Shown here piece after piece: positions 26,916-33,073 of a DNA stretch of 33,073 bases. Within the stretch, counting starts at the first letter, position 1; each line of letters opens with the position of its first letter. The notes under the pieces are model-generated. The model searched no databases, was not told where the DNA came from, and saw only the letters and a list, made by a program, of their open reading frames with translations. Source of the DNA: a virus; the IMG/VR virus record IMGVR_UViG_3300042878_000954, positions 1 through 33,073 of that record; one strand, 5' to 3'. A program made the position numbers and the translations under genes.

Positions 26916-27677
26916 ATGGCAAAAAAGAAACCCCAACAAGAACAATTGCCATTGGACTATGGTCCAGGTGGGGACACTTTGCGGTATGGTACGCCCGTAC
27001 AAGAATTGTCTGATGTTGCTAGTCATTTTGCTTCCCGTATAGGTCGCACCCACAACCCAGCCCAATTTGCCAACATCCGTGCAGGGGAGTCACACTACAC
27101 ATCTGCACTGGCTGTACGCCCTGCATATGCATCTCCAAAACCTTTAACTCGCCCAATGCGCCGCAGTTATGATGCCCTAACTAACATTATTAATGAGCAA
27201 TACACACATTTGACTACCCCTAAAGAACAAGGTGGTGCAGGTCTTACTGTTGAAGTAACCCATGAAAACCCCTACGAGCACCCACGAGAGATGCACGAGG
27301 ACATTGCTAAAAACCGCAGACTGCGTGTTTTATCCACTGAATCAACAGGTGGTCATAGTTTATGGACAAATGAACAGAATGATAAATTCCGTGCTGTACA
27401 TGACGCTCTTGGTCACCTTGCTATCGGTCGTGATTTCTCACGGCATGGTGAAGAAGCCGCCTATGAGAGCCATGCGACAACAATGCCAAAGCAAGCACAT
27501 CGTGCCCTTGCCGCTGAGACTCGTGCTCAGAATGCTTACATGATCCATGATCCTAATAAAGATTTCCCGCCTAATGCCGCAATTAACGTCCCATCATGGA
27601 TGACGAGCACCAAAGGTATCCCTAAGCCTAAAAAAAGTAAACAAGCACGTAGCGAACAACCAGAACTACCTTTCTAG
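26916..27677 (+). CDS. Phage protein with VHDALGH / HGEEAAYESH domain
   Basis: The 253-residue product has a basic, proline-rich N-terminus and a C-terminal half with VHDALGH (161-167), HGEEAAYESH (177-186) and ETRAQNAY (201-208). This His/Glu-rich helical motif recurs in phage structural and polyvalent proteins; its biochemical role is not established, but the H-x5-H/E pairs look like a metal site. It ends QPELPF. It is the last gene of the effector block before the tail genes and is a candidate injected protein. Confidence 0.7.
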   Translation: MAKKKPQQEQLPLDYGPGGDTLRYGTPVQELSDVASHFASRIGRTHNPAQFANIRAGESHYTSALAVRPAYASPKPLTRPMRRSYDALTNIINEQYTHLTTPKEQGGAGLTVEVTHENPYEHPREMHEDIAKNRRLRVLSTESTGGHSLWTNEQNDKFRAVHDALGHLAIGRDFSRHGEEAAYESHATTMPKQAHRALAAETRAQNAYMIHDPNKDFPPNAAINVPSWMTSTKGIPKPKKSKQARSEQPELPF

Positions 27678-27696
27678 TACATCGTTAATTTTCATG

Positions 27697-27702
27697 TACA
27701 AT
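27697..27702 (+). promoter_or_regulatory. -10 element upstream of a stable hairpin
   Basis: TACAAT precedes, by about 21 bp, the hairpin at 27724-27749. Transcription would start near 27709 and the RNA would carry the hairpin in its 5' part. Confidence 0.4.
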
Positions 27703-27723
27703 GTATTACCGAGACTCAACGAG

Positions 27724-27759
27724 GACGGGTTGCCTGCGGGCGGCCCGTCTTTCGTGTTT
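27724..27759 (+). terminator. Stable hairpin with U-rich tail
   Basis: GACGGGTTGCC (27724-27734) pairs over 11 bp with GGCGGCCCGTC (27739-27749), including two U.G pairs and a TGCG loop. TCTTTCGTGTTT follows. It fits an intrinsic terminator of the effector block; it lies immediately before an AAGGAG site and a small open frame. Confidence 0.65.
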
Positions 27760-27770
27760 AAGGAGTCACA

Positions 27771-27815
27771 TGAGTAAAAGTGTCTTTATAAAAAACAACG
27801 ACTCCGTAGAGTAAA
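27771..27815 (+). CDS. Possible 14-residue leader peptide
   Basis: ATG 27771, 5 nt after AAGGAG, opens a 14-codon frame (MSKSVFIKNNDSVE) ending at TAA 27813-27815, which overlaps the -10 box of the next gene. A strong ribosome binding site for so short a frame is unusual. It may be a leader peptide or chance. Confidence 0.35.
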
Positions 27816-27817
27816 CT
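27812..27817 (+). promoter_or_regulatory. Leaderless -10 element (TAAACT-N6-ATG)
   Basis: TAAACT is exactly 6 nt before ATG 27824 and would start the tail-gene operon. Confidence 0.65.
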
Positions 27818-27823
27818 TATTAC

Positions 27824-30717
<2,894 letters not shown>

Positions 30718-30718
<1 letters not shown>

Positions 30719-31077
30719 TGGCACATTACGCTTTTCTATACAACAACATCGTTACCGAAGTGATTGTTGGTATTGATGAAACGGAACTTATTGAAGGTTT
30801 GCCACCAGAGCAATGGTATGGCAATTTCAGGAAACAGCCTTGTGTTCGCACCTCATACAACGGCAACATTCGCAAACAGTACGCAGGCATTGGCTACACT
30901 TACAATGCGGATTCCGATGTTTTTATTAGTCCGCAACCATATCCATCGTGGTCTTTAGATGAAAATTATGATTGGCAACCTCCGACACCAATGCCAGAAG
31001 ACGGTATAGGCTATGACTGGGATGAACTGAGCCTATCTTGGCAAGCCTCAATGGTTGAAGAAACAGAGAGTGAGTAA
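30718..31077 (+). CDS. Small tail-associated protein ([17 protein letters not shown] family)
   Basis: The 119-residue product starts at ATG 30718, sharing a base with the previous TGA. Segments [66 protein letters not shown] and [11 protein letters not shown] are the hallmark order of a protein common near tail fibre genes of cyanophages and pelagic phages. Its role is not known; association with the virion or fibre is likely. Confidence 0.82.
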
Positions 31078-31082
31078 ATAAC

Positions 31083-33073
<1,991 letters not shown>

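Overview
The window is about 33 kb of the accessory and early region plus the adhesin region of a tailed phage of an actinobacterium. The host call rests on two WhiB-type Fe-S regulators (WhiB is restricted to Actinomycetota and their phages), a DUF6378-like and a DUF6011-like protein of kinds common in actinophages, a WhiB-linked Cys cluster, and widespread leaderless -10 promoters (TANNNT exactly 6 nt before the start codon). Tail fibres with collagen repeats, a glycine-rich adhesin and a C1q-like domain show it is a tailed phage. Base composition is moderate, unlike high-GC Streptomyces or Mycobacterium, so a freshwater-type actinobacterium is a reasonable guess but not proven.

Layout. (1) 1-4109, plus strand: the end of a Cys-cluster protein, a TTGACA/TATAAT promoter, a DUF6378-like protein, a coiled-coil protein, WhiB 1, a hairpin leader, a secreted transglycosylase-like protein, a small HTH protein, a zinc ribbon and a glycosyltransferase. 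(2) 4086-9093, minus strand: WhiB 2 and DUF932 behind a palindrome-overlapped promoter, then a dense train of overlapping small acidic proteins. (3) 9143-17358, minus strand: a long operon (SNF2 helicase, DUF6011-like protein and many orphan proteins) in which nearly every stop-to-start gap is filled by one of two recurring structured RNA elements, each followed by a Shine-Dalgarno that lies in its own small hairpin. (4) 17359-18287: a divergent noncoding region with tandem 13-mers and DnaA-box-like sites, a candidate origin. (5) 18288-27677, mainly plus strand: about twenty small proteins, many carrying a short shared N-terminal tag (roughly M-A/S-A-x-E-x-L/I-x(2,3)-Q-F) in front of unrelated domains: GNAT acetyltransferases, ADP-ribosyltransferase-like folds of two types, ParB-like domains and proteins of unknown fold. 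(6) 27824-33073, plus strand: baseplate or fibre-type proteins and collagen-like adhesins, the last running off the window.

The two strongest candidates for something undescribed are the covarying three-way-junction RNA family (nine copies, with a second switch-like family of five copies) and the tagged set of putative host-modifying enzymes, which looks like a polyvalent protein broken into separate genes that share one delivery or packaging tag. Both inferences come from reading the sequence by eye; no searches or folding programs were run.
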